A DNA stretch of 64,000 bases from Candidatus Celerinatantimonas neptuna (GCA_911810475.1 OU461276.1:2357501-2421500); one strand, 5' to 3'; positions 8,914-19,333 are shown, numbered from the stretch's first letter. The notes: generated from the letters alone by a model not told the origin. Program-made: numbers and translations.

Positions 8914-9774
8914 TTAACAATGGTGTATAAAACGCATTGATAAATCCAGGGCTTTGATGTGTTTGGTCAGAGCACCAACAGAGATAAAATCAACTCCAGT
9001 GAGTGCATAATCACGGATTGTGTTCAGTGTTACATCCCCTGATACTTCTAATTTGATCGCTTGTTTGTGTAATTTTTGACGTGTTGTTATAGCTTCTTTC
9101 ATCATCTCGATTGTGAAATTATCGAGCATAATTACATCACAGGGACACGTTAGTGCTTCTCGAAATTCATCAAGATTTTCAACTTCGATTTCAACTTTTG
9201 TTGTCGGTGCTATTTGTTTGGCTCTTTCAATAGCCTTATGAATACATCCACAAGCCATAATGTGGTTTTCTTTAATGAGAAACGCATCGAACAGGCCAAA
9301 GCGATGATTATGACCACCGCCGACGGTTACTGCATATTTACTGGCAAAACGCAATCCAGGCAGGGTTTTTCGTGTATCTAATAATTGGCAATGAGTCCCT
9401 TGTAATTTTTGGACATATTGTGAAGTTACTGTCGCTATAGCTGATAGTGTCTGTATAAAATTAAGAGCCGTGCGTTCACCGGTTAATAATATCCGGGAAG
9501 GGCCATGAAGATGGCAGATTGTCTGGTTTGGACTGAGTTGTTGCCCTTCGTTGATTTGCCATTCGATTTTGATAGACGACGAATGGAGTTGGTTAAATAC
9601 CTCTTCGACGAAAGGTTGCCCACAAAAAATACCTTTTTCACGACTGATTATAGTGGCTGTACTGGTGTTTTCTGAAGGGATGAGCTGAGCACTCAGATCC
9701 TTATCAGCATTGCCGTTTAAATCTTCAGCCAAAGCGGCTTTGACGTTATCTTTTAGTATGTGTGAGGCGATCAT
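8914..9774 (-). CDS. nadC: Nicotinate-nucleotide pyrophosphorylase (carboxylating)
   Basis: NadC (QPRTase) converts quinolinate and PRPP to nicotinate mononucleotide, CO2 and pyrophosphate in de novo NAD synthesis. The typical motifs are in order: ALAEDL near the start, ERTALNF, DTRKTLPGLR, HNHRFGLFDAFLIKENH, VEVENLDEF, and the late VDFISVGALTKH. The start at 9774 has AAGGA eight bases upstream; the longer reading frame to 9822 has no such site. The 287-residue length is normal. It diverges from ampD, as in many relatives. Confidence 0.95.
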   Translation of the reverse strand: MIASHILKDNVKAALAEDLNGNADKDLSAQLIPSENTSTATIISREKGIFCGQPFVEEVFNQLHSSSIKIEWQINEGQQLSPNQTICHLHGPSRILLTGERTALNFIQTLSAIATVTSQYVQKLQGTHCQLLDTRKTLPGLRFASKYAVTVGGGHNHRFGLFDAFLIKENHIMACGCIHKAIERAKQIAPTTKVEIEVENLDEFREALTCPCDVIMLDNFTIEMMKEAITTRQKLHKQAIKLEVSGDVTLNTIRDYALTGVDFISVGALTKHIKALDLSMRFIHHC

Positions 9775-9889
9775 GCCTATAATCCTTGAGATAGATGCTG
9801 TATGTTCAATGGCTGTTATCAAAGGTAAACCGATTGACAGTAGAATTTCTTATCAGCCATTATTACATAAAACAGATTGTTTTGAATCC

Positions 9890-10462
9890 ATGCAAATACC
9901 GGCCATCATTGAATTAGAATATGAACAGTGGTTGAATAATGCCATCCGATGTATCAGCCCTTTTTATAATGACCGACCTGATGCAGATGATATTTCGTTG
10001 TTGGTCATTCATTGTATCAGCCTTCCCAGAGGGTGTTATCGCAACCAAATGGTTCAGCATCTATTTCAGGGACGGCTAGGCTGTTTTTCTCATCCGGAAC
10101 TAAAAAATGTTGCAACTTTGAATGTATCGGCCCATCTTTTTATTGATCGGGTTGGTACCTGTTATCAGTTTGTCCCTTTTAATCGTCGAGCCTGGCATGC
10201 GGGGATTTCTTGTTTTGAAGGGGTTGATAATTGTAATGATTATTCGATCGGGATTGAATTAGAAGGTATTGATGATGGTTCATTTACAACCTTACAGTAC
10301 AATAGGTTGGTGGAGGTGAGTCGTCTCCTTGTCAATCATTATCCTAGAATGACTCATGAGCGAATTGTCGGTCATAGCGATATAGCCCCTGAACGTAAGA
10401 CAGATCCTGGTAATGGGTTTGATTGGTCTTATTATCGACAACAGTTGTTGGGCAACTCGTAG
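9890..10462 (+). CDS. ampD: 1,6-anhydro-N-acetylmuramyl-L-alanine amidase AmpD
   Basis: AmpD is a cytoplasmic zinc amidase that removes the stem peptide from anhydro-muropeptides during wall recycling. Its loss induces AmpC beta-lactamase in species that have it. Zinc ligands fit H41, H162 and D172 (VIHCISLP; GHSDIAPERKTDPG), with K170 near the active site. RAWHAG and NDYSIGIELEG are also conserved. I chose ATG 9890 because the protein then aligns with E. coli AmpD (190 residues). A longer frame from 9710 would run into nadC. The ribosome site is weak, so ATG 9809 cannot be excluded. Confidence 0.92.
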   Translation: MQIPAIIELEYEQWLNNAIRCISPFYNDRPDADDISLLVIHCISLPRGCYRNQMVQHLFQGRLGCFSHPELKNVATLNVSAHLFIDRVGTCYQFVPFNRRAWHAGISCFEGVDNCNDYSIGIELEGIDDGSFTTLQYNRLVEVSRLLVNHYPRMTHERIVGHSDIAPERKTDPGNGFDWSYYRQQLLGNS

Positions 10463-10484
10463 TGACAAATAGTCTGGAGCATGC

Positions 10485-11333
10485 ATGTCCCTTATAGCTT
10501 TAATTATTGCGTTAATTTTAGAGCGAACCCGTCATTATCAATCGCGCTGGTTGTGGCAGGATGTTACGCATCGCTGGTTTAGCTGGTTACCCTGTAGACA
10601 TAGTTTAAGCTGGCTGGCTTTAGGTGTTGGATTACCGACGATATTCATTGCCATTGTGCAGTGGTTTGTTCGCGGCTGGTTATTTGGGAGCGTATCTTTT
10701 GTTTTATGGATTACGATCCCATTATTGATATTAGGGTGTCCACAGTTGCAAAAATCATTTAGGGAATATTTACGAGACAGTATCGAGGATCCTCAGCAAG
10801 CGTGTCAGATTTTTAATCAACAGTTAGATGTAATTTATCCTGGATGTGCCAGTCAACCACTTGATTCGCTGGAACAAACTAGTCGTTTTTTATGTTGGAT
10901 TAATTTTCGTTATTACTTTTCTGTAATTTTCTGGTTTAGCTTAGGTGGACCATTTCTCGCAATGAGCTATGGGTTGTTGCGAAGTTTGCATCGCTGGGCG
11001 ATTGAGAATTCCCAATCGGGATGTTCAGTTGATATGTTAACTCGTTTACTTCATTGGATTGATTGGATCCCTGTACGTCTTAGTACTTTTAGTTTTGTTG
11101 TGTGTGCTGGTTCAGCGAGTGGTTTTAAAGTCTGGCTTCATTCGTTACGAGATGTTCATCATGCTAATGCTGATTGGTTAGGGCAAGTTGGTGCAGAATG
11201 TCGGGAACGTCATGAAGAAAAACCAATTACTTATAATCAAATGATGATGGCGACGGTTTATTTGTTAAAAAGTAGTATCCTTTTGACACTGGTTATTATT
11301 GCGTTATTTACACTTTACGGTTGGCTAGTTTAA
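10485..11333 (+). CDS. ampE: AmpE inner-membrane protein
   Basis: AmpE is an integral membrane protein of the CobD/CbiB-like fold found next to ampD. It is proposed to be a sensor or transporter in beta-lactamase regulation, with no firm biochemical role. The 282-residue sequence opens with the family start SLIALIIALILER and has about four hydrophobic segments (near 1-20, 45-95, 140-165 and 255-282). NRYYF-like and SRFLCWINFRYYFSVIFW stretches are typical. It follows ampD by 22 bases, so the two are likely co-transcribed. Confidence 0.92.
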   Translation: MSLIALIIALILERTRHYQSRWLWQDVTHRWFSWLPCRHSLSWLALGVGLPTIFIAIVQWFVRGWLFGSVSFVLWITIPLLILGCPQLQKSFREYLRDSIEDPQQACQIFNQQLDVIYPGCASQPLDSLEQTSRFLCWINFRYYFSVIFWFSLGGPFLAMSYGLLRSLHRWAIENSQSGCSVDMLTRLLHWIDWIPVRLSTFSFVVCAGSASGFKVWLHSLRDVHHANADWLGQVGAECRERHEEKPITYNQMMMATVYLLKSSILLTLVIIALFTLYGWLV

Positions 11334-11372
11334 AGCCAACCCATCTCTCTCATCGATATCCTTGATGTGATA

Positions 11373-11387
11373 AATGGTCAGACCATT
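11373..11387. promoter_or_regulatory. Second, weaker PdhR-like palindrome
   Basis: AATGGTCAGACCATT is a perfect palindrome around a central base with the GGT-N3-ACC core of a PdhR box. The outer bases differ from the ATTGGT consensus. Its role is inferred only. Confidence 0.4.
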
Positions 11388-11396
11388 ACATTAATG

Positions 11397-11412
11397 TGTG
11401 ATCTTTATCACA
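11397..11412. promoter_or_regulatory. CRP-type binding site upstream of pdhR
   Basis: TGTGATCTTTATCACA matches the CRP consensus TGTGA-N6-TCACA at all ten defined bases. Vfr/CRP-family control of the pdh operon is known in enterobacteria; here it is an inference from the match. Confidence 0.75.
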
Positions 11413-11601
11413 AAAACCATTCTGTTTATATTCTTGATAAAAGTTATTTACTTCCCTTAAAAACCTGAAAATCAAAACGTCAAATAATGTTAATACATTG
11501 TTCTATTCAGTTGAATTCCCTTATTTTTTATAAGCGAATATGGTTGAATTATTGTTTTATGTCATGTTTTGTTGCTGTGTGATTGGTTAAATAATCATTA
11601 T

Positions 11602-11615
11602 TTGATGTGAATCAA
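11602..11615. promoter_or_regulatory. FNR-type binding site upstream of pdhR
   Basis: TTGATGTGAATCAA matches the FNR consensus TTGAT-N4-ATCAA exactly. In E. coli FNR represses this operon without oxygen, and the position some 75 bases before the pdhR start would fit. Confidence 0.75.
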
Positions 11616-11661
11616 AAGTGCTGGACTTCACAAATTCGTTCTGATACTTTTCTGACTGTCA

Positions 11662-11676
11662 ATTGGTATTACCAAT
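11662..11676. promoter_or_regulatory. PdhR operator
   Basis: ATTGGTATTACCAAT is a perfect palindrome and the known PdhR box type. It ends 11 bases before the pdhR start codon, so PdhR bound here would block transcription of its own operon until pyruvate releases it. Confidence 0.9.
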
Positions 11677-11687
11677 AGTGAACTAAA

Positions 11688-12449
11688 GTGAACTATCCTC
11701 GAATAAAACAGCAACCCAAACTATCGGACATGATTGTGAATTCGCTTGAAACCATGATCCTGGAAGGCAGTTTACGTCCAGGCCAGCGATTGCCGGCCGA
11801 ACGGGAACTCGCAAAGCGGTTTGATGTATCAAGGCCTTCATTACGAGAAGCAATCCAAAAACTAGAAGCGAAAGGATTGGTTGTTCGACGCCAGGGGGGA
11901 GGCACTTTTGTTCAAGAGGATCTTCGAGAAGGATTAACCGATCCGCTATTTAAACTTTTATCCGAGCACCCAGAAGGTCAATTGGATCTTTTAGAGTTCC
12001 GTCATGCTTTTGAAGGCATTGCTGCTTACTACGCAGCACTACGGGGAACACAGGCTGATCTAGATGAAATTAATGCGTGTCACTTTCGGATTGAAATCGC
12101 GCAACAACAGCAAAATATTGATGCGGAGGCCAAGGCTGTCATGAATTTTTATGAGGCAATTGCCGGAGCATCTCACAATATGGTGTTTTTGCATTTGGTT
12201 CGGGGCCTTCGGCCTCTGCTTGAGCAAAACATCCTGCACAATTTTAAAATTTTGTACATCCGTACCACAGTAGCTGACAAGATTCATGAACACCGTAAGC
12301 TATTGTTAGAAGCGATAGTGCAAAGACAACCGGCGCAGGCTCGTGATGCATCGTATCAACACCTCGCCTTTATTGAAGAAACTCTGCTTGATATCAGCAG
12401 AGAGTCCAGCCGGATCGAACGTTCGATTCGTCGACTAGAGCAAAATTAA
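11688..12449 (+). CDS. pdhR: Pyruvate dehydrogenase operon repressor PdhR
   Basis: PdhR is a GntR/FadR-family repressor that senses pyruvate and controls pdhR-aceEF-lpd. The N-terminal winged helix is clear ([21 protein letters not shown], then [10 protein letters not shown] and RRQGGGTFV). A helical FCD ligand domain follows from about residue 95. The end, [18 protein letters not shown] then RSIRRLEQ, matches E. coli PdhR closely. The start is GTG at 11688, which aligns with the E. coli N-terminus (QPKLSD at residue 9), although no strong ribosome site is seen. It heads the operon. Confidence 0.95.
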   Translation: MNYPRIKQQPKLSDMIVNSLETMILEGSLRPGQRLPAERELAKRFDVSRPSLREAIQKLEAKGLVVRRQGGGTFVQEDLREGLTDPLFKLLSEHPEGQLDLLEFRHAFEGIAAYYAALRGTQADLDEINACHFRIEIAQQQQNIDAEAKAVMNFYEAIAGASHNMVFLHLVRGLRPLLEQNILHNFKILYIRTTVADKIHEHRKLLLEAIVQRQPAQARDASYQHLAFIEETLLDISRESSRIERSIRRLEQN

Positions 12450-12531
12450 GACATTCATGCCGGTTTTCTGAAGCCGGAAATTAAGAATAACTAAACTATC
12501 TTGAGATAGTGTAATGATAGAGGAAAATGCC

Positions 12532-15189
12532 ATGTCAGATCTTCTTAAACATGATGTGGACTCACTCGAAACGAATGAATGGATTGAAGCAATTGAATCC
12601 GTTATTCGTGAAGAAGGTATCGAGCGGGCCCAGTATCTGATTGAACAGGTTCTGCATCAAGCCAGTATTGATGGTATATCGGCCGCTGGTGGTCCGGTAG
12701 TGACTGATTATATCAATACCATCGCATTAAAAGATCAGCCTGAATATCCAGGGGATCTGGAGATGGAACGTAAAATTCGAGCCATTATCCGTTGGAATGC
12801 GGTGATGATCGTTTTACGTGCTTCTAAGAAAGATTTGGAATTAGGTGGTCACATGGCTTCATTCCAGTCTGCTGCTGCAATGTATGAAACCTGTTTCCAT
12901 CATTTCTTCCGGGCTCCTAATGAAAAAGATGGTGGGGATCTTGTTTATTACCAAGGTCATATTTCCCCGGGGATTTATTCCCGTGCTTTTGTTGAAGGTC
13001 GTCTGAGTGCTGAGCAGCTGGATAATTTCCGCCAGGAAGTTGATGGGAAAGGTTTGCCTTCATATCCGCATCCGAAATTATTGCCTGAATTCTGGCAGTT
13101 CCCTACTGTTTCTATGGGGCTTGGGCCCATTTCCGCGATTTATCAGGCCCGGTTCCTCAAGTATCTGACAAACCGTGGATTGAAAGATTGTTCAGAGCAG
13201 ACTGTTTATGCCTTTTTAGGTGATGGCGAGATGGATGAGCCAGAATCGCGCGGTGCAATTGCTCTGGCTGCTCGTGAAAAATTAGATAATTTGACCTTTA
13301 TTATTAACTGTAACTTACAGCGCTTAGATGGCCCTGTAACAGGGAATGGTAAAATCATTCAAGAGCTGGAAGGCCAGTTTAAAGGTTCTGGCTGGAATGT
13401 CGTCAAAGTGATTTGGGGAAGTGACTGGGATGAACTGTTTGCTAAGGATTCTTCCGGTAAATTACTCCAGTTGATGAACGAAGTCCTCGATGGTGATTAC
13501 CAGACTTATAAAGCAAAAGATGGTGCTTATGTCCGTGAACATTTCTTTGGCCGTTATCCTGAAACAGCTGAGTTAGTTAAAGACTGGACCGATGAACAGA
13601 TATTCTCATTGCATCGTGGTGGACATGATATTCGCAAAGTCTATGCGGCATTGAGTAAAGCCAAAGAGACGAAAGATCAGCCAACTGTCATTTTAGCCAA
13701 AACGGTTAAAGGATATGGCATGGGTGAATCGGCCGAAGGTAAGAACATTGCCCACCAGGTTAAAAAAATGGATATGGGTTCTGTTTTACACCTGCGTGAT
13801 CGCCTGCGTCTGGATCTTGATGATGAAAAAGTGAAAGAGCTTCCTTATCTGACGATCGATGAAGGAACGCCTGAATATGAATACTTACATTCTCATCGTA
13901 AAGCTCTGATGGGCTATACCCCTCAGCGTCGGACTCATTTTAGCGCTGACATAAATGTTCCAGAATTAACTGATTTTAGTGCTTTGTTAGAAGAGCAAAA
14001 ACGAGATATTTCAACGACTATAGGATTTGTCCGTACGTTAAATATTTTGTTGAAGAATAAAGCATTGAAAGACCGTATTGTTCCAATAATTGCTGATGAA
14101 GCCAGAACCTTTGGTATGGAAGGCCTATTCCGCCAGATTGGTATTTATAATCCGGGTGGTCAGCAATATACCCCTCAAGATCGTGAGCAGGTTGCTTACT
14201 ATAAAGAAGACTCGAAAGGTCAGGTTTTGCAGGAAGGTATTAATGAAGCAGGTGCAATGGCGAGTTGGATTGCAGCAGCAACCTCATACTCAACCAATGA
14301 TCAACCGATGATTCCATTTTATATTTACTATTCAATGTTTGGTTTCCAGAGAATCGGCGATCTGGCATGGATGGCTGGGGATCAGCAAGCTCGTGGATTC
14401 CTGTTAGGTGGGACTGCCGGGCGTACAACCCTCAATGGTGAAGGGTTGCAACACGAAGATGGTCATAGTCATGTGTTGGCAAATACGATTCCTAACTGTG
14501 TAGCCTATGATCCGAGTTTCTCATTTGAAGTAGCGGTTATTGTTCAGGATGGCTTACGCCGTATGTTTGGTGAACAGGAAAATGTTTACTATTACCTGAC
14601 TGTTATGAACGAAAACTACCATCAGCCATCGATGCCAGAAGGCGCTGAAGAAGGTATTCGTAAAGGGATCTACAAGCTGGAAGATCATGCTGGCGATAAA
14701 GCAAAAGTTCAGTTGTTAGGTTCGGGCACGATTATGTTGCAGGTTCGTAAGGCCGCTGAGATCCTGAGTCAGGAATATGGTATTGGTTCTGATGTGTTCA
14801 GTGTGACTTCTTTTAACGAATTGACTCGTGATGGCCAGGATGTCGAGCGTTACAACATGCTACATCCGGATGAAGAACCTCGTCAGCCATACATTACGAG
14901 TGTTCTGGATCATCTGCCAACGATTGCTGCGACCGATTATATCAAAGTTCATGCGGATCAGGTTCGGGCATATGTTCCCGGGTCATACAAAGTGCTTGGA
15001 ACGGATGGTTTTGGTCGCAGTGACAGCCGTGATAATTTGCGTCGTCATTTTGAAGTCAATGCACATTATCTGGTGGTGGCGACATTACATCAGTTGGCTC
15101 AAGATGGTCAGCTTGATAAGAGTATTGTGACTGAAGCCATTGCTAAGTTTGGTATTGACGCTGAAAAAATTAACCCGCTGCATGCATAA
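12532..15189 (+). CDS. aceE: Pyruvate dehydrogenase E1 component AceE
   Basis: This homodimeric thiamine-diphosphate enzyme decarboxylates pyruvate and reductively acetylates the lipoyl groups of AceF. The ThDP-binding motif [10 protein letters not shown]...NCNLQ is at about residues 230-262, and the flexible His-containing loop HEDGHSH is near 640. The start at 12532 (SDLLKHDVD) has GAGG nine bases upstream and aligns with E. coli AceE; an upstream in-frame ATG at 12514 would add six residues. The length, 885, is that of the family (887 in E. coli). aceF follows after 11 bases. Confidence 0.97.
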   Translation: MSDLLKHDVDSLETNEWIEAIESVIREEGIERAQYLIEQVLHQASIDGISAAGGPVVTDYINTIALKDQPEYPGDLEMERKIRAIIRWNAVMIVLRASKKDLELGGHMASFQSAAAMYETCFHHFFRAPNEKDGGDLVYYQGHISPGIYSRAFVEGRLSAEQLDNFRQEVDGKGLPSYPHPKLLPEFWQFPTVSMGLGPISAIYQARFLKYLTNRGLKDCSEQTVYAFLGDGEMDEPESRGAIALAAREKLDNLTFIINCNLQRLDGPVTGNGKIIQELEGQFKGSGWNVVKVIWGSDWDELFAKDSSGKLLQLMNEVLDGDYQTYKAKDGAYVREHFFGRYPETAELVKDWTDEQIFSLHRGGHDIRKVYAALSKAKETKDQPTVILAKTVKGYGMGESAEGKNIAHQVKKMDMGSVLHLRDRLRLDLDDEKVKELPYLTIDEGTPEYEYLHSHRKALMGYTPQRRTHFSADINVPELTDFSALLEEQKRDISTTIGFVRTLNILLKNKALKDRIVPIIADEARTFGMEGLFRQIGIYNPGGQQYTPQDREQVAYYKEDSKGQVLQEGINEAGAMASWIAAATSYSTNDQPMIPFYIYYSMFGFQRIGDLAWMAGDQQARGFLLGGTAGRTTLNGEGLQHEDGHSHVLANTIPNCVAYDPSFSFEVAVIVQDGLRRMFGEQENVYYYLTVMNENYHQPSMPEGAEEGIRKGIYKLEDHAGDKAKVQLLGSGTIMLQVRKAAEILSQEYGIGSDVFSVTSFNELTRDGQDVERYNMLHPDEEPRQPYITSVLDHLPTIAATDYIKVHADQVRAYVPGSYKVLGTDGFGRSDSRDNLRRHFEVNAHYLVVATLHQLAQDGQLDKSIVTEAIAKFGIDAEKINPLHA

Positions 15190-15200
15190 GGGCTAAGAGA

Positions 15201-17042
15201 ATGAGTATTGAAATTTATGTGCCTGATATCGGTACAGATGAAGTCGATGTGACCGAAATTTTAGTCAATGTTGGCGATACGGTTGAAGAAGAACAGTCGC
15301 TGATTACGGTCGAAGGTGATAAAGCCTCAATGGAAGTTCCGGCTTCCCATACCGGTGTTATTAAGGAAATTAAGGTAGCTGTAGGCGATAAAGTGCAAAC
15401 GGGTAGCCTGATTATGATTTTTGACGAAGCAGGAGCTAGTGTGGTTTCTGAACAAAGTGCTTCAGCTCCGGTGCCTTCCTCGCCTGTTGCTGAGACTATT
15501 GTTGAGGTGAATGTTCCCGATATCGGTGATGATGAAGTTGAAGTCACGGAAATTCTGGTGAATGTTGGCGATAGCATCAGTGAAGAGCAATCGTTGATTA
15601 CGGTTGAGGGGGATAAAGCCTCCATGGAGGTTCCAGCACCATTTGATGGCGTCTTAAAAGAGCTGAAAGTGGCTGTAGGCGATAAAGTCAAAACGGGTTC
15701 TTTGATCATGATGTTCACTACAGGGGCTGTTGCAAGCGATGCCCCTGTTGCATCAGCGTCACCAGTTGCAACTCAAATACAAGACGTGAATGTTCCAGAC
15801 ATTGGTAGTGATGAAGTTGAAGTGACTGAAGTTATGGTCAGCGTCGGAGATACTATTGAAGAAGAACAATCACTGATTACTGTTGAAGGTGATAAAGCAT
15901 CCATGGAAGTTCCAGCGCCTTTTGCCGGAACCGTTAAAGAGTTGAAAGTTGCTGTGGGTGATAAAGTGAAAACGGGCACGCTGATCATGTTATTTGAGAC
16001 TAGTGCTCCGGGTAGTGCGGCTTCGGCAGCTCCTGCCATTTCGACACCTACCGTGTCAGCTTCATCTTCTGCCCCTGCTGCTTCTCCTGCGGTAAGTCAG
16101 GGTGCGAATGAATTTGTTGAAAATAGCGCTTATGTTCATGCTTCACCTGTTGTTCGCCGTTTGGCCCGGGAACTCGGTATCAATCTGGCGAAGGTTAAGG
16201 CAACTGGACGTAAAAGCCGAATCACTAAAGAAGATGTTCAGAATTACGTTAAAGATGCTGTTCGTAAGGTTGAATCAGGAGTTGCTGGTGGCAGTGGATT
16301 AGATGTTCTGGCCTGGCCTAAAGTTGACTTTTCTAAGTTTGGTGGAATTGAAGAAGTTGCTTTATCCCGAATTCAGAAAATCTCCGGGCCGAACCTTCAT
16401 CGTAACTGGGTTAAAATTCCACATGTAACTCAGTTTGATGAAACGGATATCACTGATTTGGAAGCATTTCGTAAAGCAGAAAATCAAATCGTTGCTAAGA
16501 AAGATCTGGGCTTTAAAATTACCCCGCTGGTCTTTATGATGAAAGCAGCAGCGAAAGCTCTGGAACAGTATCCTAAGTTTAATGCATCTCTTTCTGACGA
16601 TGGCCAGAGTCTGGTCATGAAAAAATACGTGAATATTGGAGTTGCGGTTGATACACCAAACGGTTTGGTTGTTCCTGTCGTTCGGGATGTTAATAAGAAA
16701 GGAATTTATGAATTATCAGCTGAACTGGGTGAAATATCTAAAAAAGCCCGGGGAGGTAAATTGACATCATCGGATATGCAGGGCGGTTGTTTTACCATTT
16801 CAAGTTTAGGTGGTATTGGTGGAACGCAGTTCACGCCTATTGTGAATGCGCCGGAAGTTGCTATTCTTGGTGTTTCTCGCAGTGAGATGAAACCCAAATG
16901 GAATGGCAGCGAATTTGTTCCTAAATTGATGTTGCCATTGGCTTTATCTTATGACCATCGTGTGATTGATGGTGCAGATGGTGCTCGTTTCATTTCGGCG
17001 ATTAGTCACTATTTGAGTGATCTTCGTAAGCTGGTACTTTAA
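15201..17042 (+). CDS. aceF: Dihydrolipoyllysine-residue acetyltransferase (E2p) AceF
   Basis: This is the core subunit of the pyruvate dehydrogenase complex, which passes the acetyl group to CoA. Three lipoyl domains stand in tandem, each with the motif [11 protein letters not shown]. The lipoylated lysines fit K41, K139 and K232, and Ala/Pro/Ser-rich linkers join the domains. A peripheral-subunit-binding domain ([13 protein letters not shown]...[11 protein letters not shown]) is at about 310-345. The C-terminal catalytic domain ends with [15 protein letters not shown], whose His and Asp are the active-site pair. Three lipoyl domains is also the E. coli number. Confidence 0.97.
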   Translation: MSIEIYVPDIGTDEVDVTEILVNVGDTVEEEQSLITVEGDKASMEVPASHTGVIKEIKVAVGDKVQTGSLIMIFDEAGASVVSEQSASAPVPSSPVAETIVEVNVPDIGDDEVEVTEILVNVGDSISEEQSLITVEGDKASMEVPAPFDGVLKELKVAVGDKVKTGSLIMMFTTGAVASDAPVASASPVATQIQDVNVPDIGSDEVEVTEVMVSVGDTIEEEQSLITVEGDKASMEVPAPFAGTVKELKVAVGDKVKTGTLIMLFETSAPGSAASAAPAISTPTVSASSSAPAASPAVSQGANEFVENSAYVHASPVVRRLARELGINLAKVKATGRKSRITKEDVQNYVKDAVRKVESGVAGGSGLDVLAWPKVDFSKFGGIEEVALSRIQKISGPNLHRNWVKIPHVTQFDETDITDLEAFRKAENQIVAKKDLGFKITPLVFMMKAAAKALEQYPKFNASLSDDGQSLVMKKYVNIGVAVDTPNGLVVPVVRDVNKKGIYELSAELGEISKKARGGKLTSSDMQGGCFTISSLGGIGGTQFTPIVNAPEVAILGVSRSEMKPKWNGSEFVPKLMLPLALSYDHRVIDGADGARFISAISHYLSDLRKLVL

Positions 17043-17048
17043 TGTTCT

Positions 17049-17075
17049 CAAACCGGAAGCTTAGCTTCCGGTTTG
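17049..17075 (+). terminator. Hairpin between aceF and lpd
   Basis: A perfect 12-bp stem, CAAACCGGAAGC (17049-17060) with GCTTCCGGTTTG (17064-17075), has a 3-base loop. No T run follows, so it may set the aceEF message end or stability rather than stop transcription. lpd could have its own promoter in the 128 bases that remain. Confidence 0.55.
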
Positions 17076-17202
17076 CGTAATAAAGAAAATTGTTGTTTCA
17101 TTTGGGAGGTGTTCTCATTGATGCGGCGATTAGTTACACTCTTATAACACACAAGTCGGTCAGCCATAAAACCGACGATTTTTCCTAAGAGGTCATCAAC
17201 CC

Positions 17203-18627
17203 ATGAGTAATGAAATAAAAACCCAGGTGGTGGTACTGGGCGCAGGGCCAGCAGGGTACTCTGCTGCCTTTCGTGCGGCAGACTTAGGTTTGGAAACTGT
17301 CTTAATTGAGCGCTATAGTACGCTTGGTGGGGTTTGTTTAAATGTCGGCTGTATCCCATCTAAAGCCTTATTGCATGTTGCTAAAGTAATTGAAGAAGCC
17401 AAATCTTTGGCTGAGCATGGTGTCGTATTCGGTGAACCGACTACCGATATTGATAAAATCCGTAGCTGGAAAGACAAAGTGATCGGTCAATTGACTGGTG
17501 GCTTGAGCGGAATGGCTAAGCAACGTAAAGTCACCGTTGTTAATGGGTTAGCAAAATTCGTGGGACCGAATAGCCTCGTTGTTGAAGGCGAAGAAGGTAC
17601 AACTACAGTTAATTTTGAAAACGCTATTATTGCTGCCGGGTCTCGTCCTGTTCAATTGCCATTCATTCCTCATAATGATGAACGTGTCTGGGATTCGACT
17701 GATGCTCTGGAATTGAAAGAAGTTCCTGAGAAATTGTTGGTTCTTGGCGGTGGTATTATCGGTTTGGAAATGGGAACTGTTTACAGTGCTCTTGGTAGTC
17801 AGATTGATGTTGTTGAGTTTGCCGATCAGTTAGTTCCTGCAGCTGATAAAGATGTCGTTAAAGTCTTTACCAAACGTGTTAAATCGAAATTTAACATCAT
17901 GTTGGAAACTAAAGTTGTTGCTGTTGAATCGAAGAAAGATGGCTTATATGTCAGCTTTGAAGGTAAACAGGCTCCTGATGAAGCCCTGCGTTATGATGCC
18001 GTATTGGTTGCTGTCGGTCGTGTTCCAAACGGTCTGTCGTTGGGCGCTGATAAAGCAGGAGTTGCAGTTACCGAGCGTGGTTTTATTGAAGTTGATAAAC
18101 AGATGCGCACGAATGTACCTCATATTTATGCGATCGGTGATATTGTCGGGCAGCCTATGCTAGCTCATAAAGGCGTACATGAAGGGCATGTTGCAGCAGA
18201 AGTCATTGCAGGTAAGAAACATTATTTCGATCCAAAAGTGATTCCAAGTATTGCGTATACAGAGCCTGAAATTGCATGGGTTGGCTTAACTGAGAAAGAA
18301 GCGAAAGCTCAGGGAATTGCTTACGAATCAGCTGTATTTCCATGGGCTGCATCTGGACGTGCAATTGCTTCTGATTGTGCTGATGGTATGACTAAATTAA
18401 TTTTTGATAAAGAATCAAATCAAGTCATCGGTGGTGCAATTGTCGGTACTAATGGTGGTGAACTTTTAGGTGAAATTGGTTTAGCCGTGGAAATGGGATG
18501 TGATGCCGAAGATATTGCATTGACCATTCATGCACACCCAACTTTACATGAGTCAATTGGTTTAGCAGCTGAAGTATTTGAAGGTTCAATTACGGATCTG
18601 CCAAATAAAAAAGCGAAGAAAAAATAA
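17203..18627 (+). CDS. lpd: Dihydrolipoyl dehydrogenase (E3) Lpd
   Basis: Lpd is the FAD-containing flavoprotein that reoxidises dihydrolipoyl groups with NAD+ for the pyruvate and 2-oxoglutarate dehydrogenases and the glycine cleavage system. The FAD fingerprint GAGPAGYSAA is at residues 13-22, the redox-active disulfide C45/C50 lies in GGVCLNVGC, the NAD-binding GGGIIGLEMG is near 180, and the active-site His is in HAHPTLHES near 445. The 474-residue length matches E. coli. It ends the pdh operon and is followed by a terminator. Confidence 0.97.
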   Translation: MSNEIKTQVVVLGAGPAGYSAAFRAADLGLETVLIERYSTLGGVCLNVGCIPSKALLHVAKVIEEAKSLAEHGVVFGEPTTDIDKIRSWKDKVIGQLTGGLSGMAKQRKVTVVNGLAKFVGPNSLVVEGEEGTTTVNFENAIIAAGSRPVQLPFIPHNDERVWDSTDALELKEVPEKLLVLGGGIIGLEMGTVYSALGSQIDVVEFADQLVPAADKDVVKVFTKRVKSKFNIMLETKVVAVESKKDGLYVSFEGKQAPDEALRYDAVLVAVGRVPNGLSLGADKAGVAVTERGFIEVDKQMRTNVPHIYAIGDIVGQPMLAHKGVHEGHVAAEVIAGKKHYFDPKVIPSIAYTEPEIAWVGLTEKEAKAQGIAYESAVFPWAASGRAIASDCADGMTKLIFDKESNQVIGGAIVGTNGGELLGEIGLAVEMGCDAEDIALTIHAHPTLHESIGLAAEVFEGSITDLPNKKAKKK

Positions 18628-18640
18628 TTGCTTTGATTCT

Positions 18641-18668
18641 AAACTCCGGTGAAGGCCGGAGTTTATTG
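18641..18668 (+). terminator. Terminator after lpd
   Basis: The stem AAACTCCGG (18641-18649) with CCGGAGTTT (18656-18664) starts 13 bases past the lpd stop and is followed by a short T/A stretch. Confidence 0.75.
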
Positions 18669-19333
18669 TCAGAATTTTAGGGTGATTTTAACAAGTAGAT
18701 TTCTTTATTTTATCCCGCAAGGGCTTTAATCTTGTTATAGCCGATTTACTGAGCTTTAAGATGTGTTAATTTGAATACAGTTTAATTTCCAACGATAAGT
18801 AGCCTTTAGTACTCTGTTTAACCTCTATTTCTAACACAAACAAGATTCATCACCTAAGATGAATTTATCCATGAAGTACAAGAAACAATCCTGCTTTAAA
18901 TGCTATAAATATACATAAAAATGCATTTTTATGTATATTGCTATTTGATTCTGGAGACGATAAGTTATTAGTATCTTTTGGGACAGAGTTTTTTAGCACT
19001 ACCCCCTACTACGGGAAAGCGGTCATCACACACATAGCGTAATAGATATTTTGATGTTAAATCCTGCAGATTAAGATGACCGCTTAAATCTGATTGAACT
19101 ATCCTATAGGTGGATCATTCGTCGAATCATTTTGCTTTTGTGATGATGGACGCTTAGTGCCATAACCCTTGATTGTGAGTGGATAGTTATCGACAATTTG
19201 TTGTGTGTATGTTAAATATTTACATATATTTTAAGTTTTACGTGCAGCGGATTCATTCCACGATAAGTGTGCTGATGAATGACGCTGTTCGGGCCCACCA
19301 TTAAAAACATAATATGAAAGTGAGGAGCAAGTC
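18669..19333. other. lpd-acnB intergenic region
   Basis: About 665 AT-rich bases without a recognisable gene. They contain an 11-bp perfect inverted repeat (19017-19027 and 19075-19085). On the minus strand an unbroken stretch of about 40 codons (about 19099-19225) matches nothing I know. The acnB promoter should be in the right part. Confidence 0.55.
19017..19085. repeat. Inverted repeat between lpd and acnB
   Basis: AAGCGGTCATC (19017-19027) and GATGACCGCTT (19075-19085) are perfect 11-bp arms separated by 47 bases. They could form a long-loop structure in RNA or mark an old element; the sequence gives no further hint. Confidence 0.5.

Larger units (their letters stand above)
11334..11687. 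other. ampE-pdhR intergenic control region
   Basis: No gene lies here. The region holds a CRP-type site, an FNR-type site and two PdhR-type palindromes, listed separately. It is the promoter region of the pyruvate dehydrogenase operon. Confidence 0.8.

Noticed and set aside
9710-9889. Extended N-terminus for AmpD
   Set aside because: It would overlap nadC on the other strand, and the extra 60 residues have no counterpart in AmpD proteins.
15215-16039. Long open frames on the minus strand across aceF, and repeated DNA blocks inside aceF
   Set aside because: They mirror the three lipoyl-domain repeats of AceF, whose codon pattern leaves the antisense frame open. The DNA repeats are the expected domain copies, not a CRISPR or mobile repeat.
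19099-19225. About 40-codon minus-strand frame between lpd and acnB as a gene
   Set aside because: No start with a ribosome site, no recognisable motif; kept only as part of the unexplained spacer.
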